From the NCBI GenBank assembly GCA_965602225.1, contig CBFCYE010000003.1:1-64000 (forward strand): a stretch of 64,000 nt of DNA, in the 5' to 3' direction. Each line of letters opens with the position of its first letter. The stretch's first letter is position 1. Positions 63,559 to 64,000 of the stretch are shown one piece after another. The translations under genes were made by a program, and so were the position numbers. Source of the stretch: Tenderia sp965602225 (GTDB lineage Bacteria; Pseudomonadota; Gammaproteobacteria; Tenderiales; Tenderiaceae). A model generated the notes under the pieces. It was given only the letters and a program-made list of their open reading frames with translations. It was not told where the DNA came from and searched no databases.

Positions 63559-64000
63559 TTCAATAAAAGCCTCTGCTGAATTTTTGTGTGGCACGCTATG
63601 GCAACGTTCACACGTCCACAGACTGAATGAGACCTTGTCGTGACAACGGCCACAAAACTCCCCCTTGAGTATCTTCTCCATCGTTACAGGGTTTGCTTCG
63701 TACTGTGGTTGAAAAATTTTGGGGTGGCAGTTATTGCAAGTCAGCCATTCCGTATGTGCCAGGTGAGGAAACCTGACATACGGCATATTGGAGGTCTGCT
63801 TCATAATGATGTCCATATCCGTTTCCAGCATCATTTCACCACCAAACTCATCACCACTCAGGCTGCGACGCGGGTTTATTTTGCCATCACGAAGCGCCCT
63901 GACCCAGTCAACCCGGCCTCTTCTATCCAGCGGAAAATCAATCATTGCCTCAACAGGCTCTTGCAGTATCTGAATGGTTTCATTCTCAGGATCATGAATA
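63547..64000 (-). CDS. Multiheme c-type cytochrome (c7/c3-like), 5' part beyond window
   Basis: The frame stays open to the window edge (55 bp beyond the first in-window ATG at 63945, reading IHDPENETIQ and so on), so the gene is partial. Three CxxCH heme sites are seen: CNNCH, CGRCH and CERCH, with other His residues for axial ligation (FPHLAHTEW). This fits the triheme c7-type domain. The signal peptide is expected outside the window. A role in extracytoplasmic electron transfer is likely; the partner is unknown. Confidence 0.85.
   Translation of the reverse strand, partial: IHDPENETIQILQEPVEAMIDFPLDRRGRVDWVRALRDGKINPRRSLSGDEFGGEMMLETDMDIIMKQTSNMPYVRFPHLAHTEWLTCNNCHPKIFQPQYEANPVTMEKILKGEFCGRCHDKVSFSLWTCERCHSVPHKNSAEAFIELDK

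Overview
The window (about 45% G+C by eye, Gram-negative gene set, tRNA-Val at the left edge) is chromosomal DNA of a gammaproteobacterium, probably an aquatic free-living or sulfur/metal-metabolising one. This rests on the E. coli-like order yceD-rpmF-plsX-fabH-fabD-fabG-acpP-fabF-pabB-pabC-mltG-tmk-holB-pilZ-tatD, on exported proteins with gammaproteobacterial sorting features, and on NhaA, RmuC, SohB and YceF orthologues. I cannot name the genus from sequence alone.

Region 1 (1-20.6 kb) is accessory and rich in exported proteins and sensors. It holds an SGNH-hydrolase/TPR membrane protein, three tandem paralogues of an unrecognised secreted family ending in a Gly/Trp tail (GGGWGGW; one copy is frameshifted), and a right-handed beta-helix protein. 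A CusRS-like two-component system diverges from an 89-aa exported ORF, a DUF3068 membrane protein and a large hybrid kinase. A fourth, diverged member of the secreted family follows, translationally coupled to a 73-aa ORF. Two TolB-like beta-propeller paralogues with GlyGly-CTERM-like tails close the region. Arrays of xTTAAx hexamers at 11-bp period lie in front of two of the family copies and in the divergent response-regulator region, with a looser array upstream of the fourth copy. Together they suggest a small regulon controlling cell-surface proteins, which is the best candidate here for an undescribed system.

Region 2 (20.6-26 kb) carries a methyltransferase-like gene remnant, a vanadium haloperoxidase-type lipoprotein, RmuC and a class V aminotransferase. 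Region 3 (25.3-37.7 kb, minus strand) is the fatty-acid/phospholipid/folate/DNA replication housekeeping cluster. Region 4 (37.9-43.5 kb, plus strand) has a two-subunit pyruvate carboxylase placed between yceD and yceF, then a double-receiver protein, a DUF192 protein and a thioredoxin-like protein.

Region 5 (43.5-54.8 kb) has an SDR, a PilZ protein, an ABC-2 exporter with pyrD, cysC with an SLC13-type anion permease, a cytoplasmic chemoreceptor with three PAS domains and a CheR-tether-like C-terminus, NhaA and a DUF502 protein. Region 6 (54.8-60.9 kb) is a nickel uptake and regulation cluster: an ECF-type NikKLMQO transporter with a repeat-encoded His/Asp tail, a divergent LbtU-type outer-membrane porin, NikR, and a 37-aa membrane protein too short for routine calling. 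Region 7 (60.9-64 kb) holds SohB, an IscR-like regulator without the Fe-S cysteines, a spermidine-synthase-like protein and the 3' part of a multiheme cytochrome c gene.
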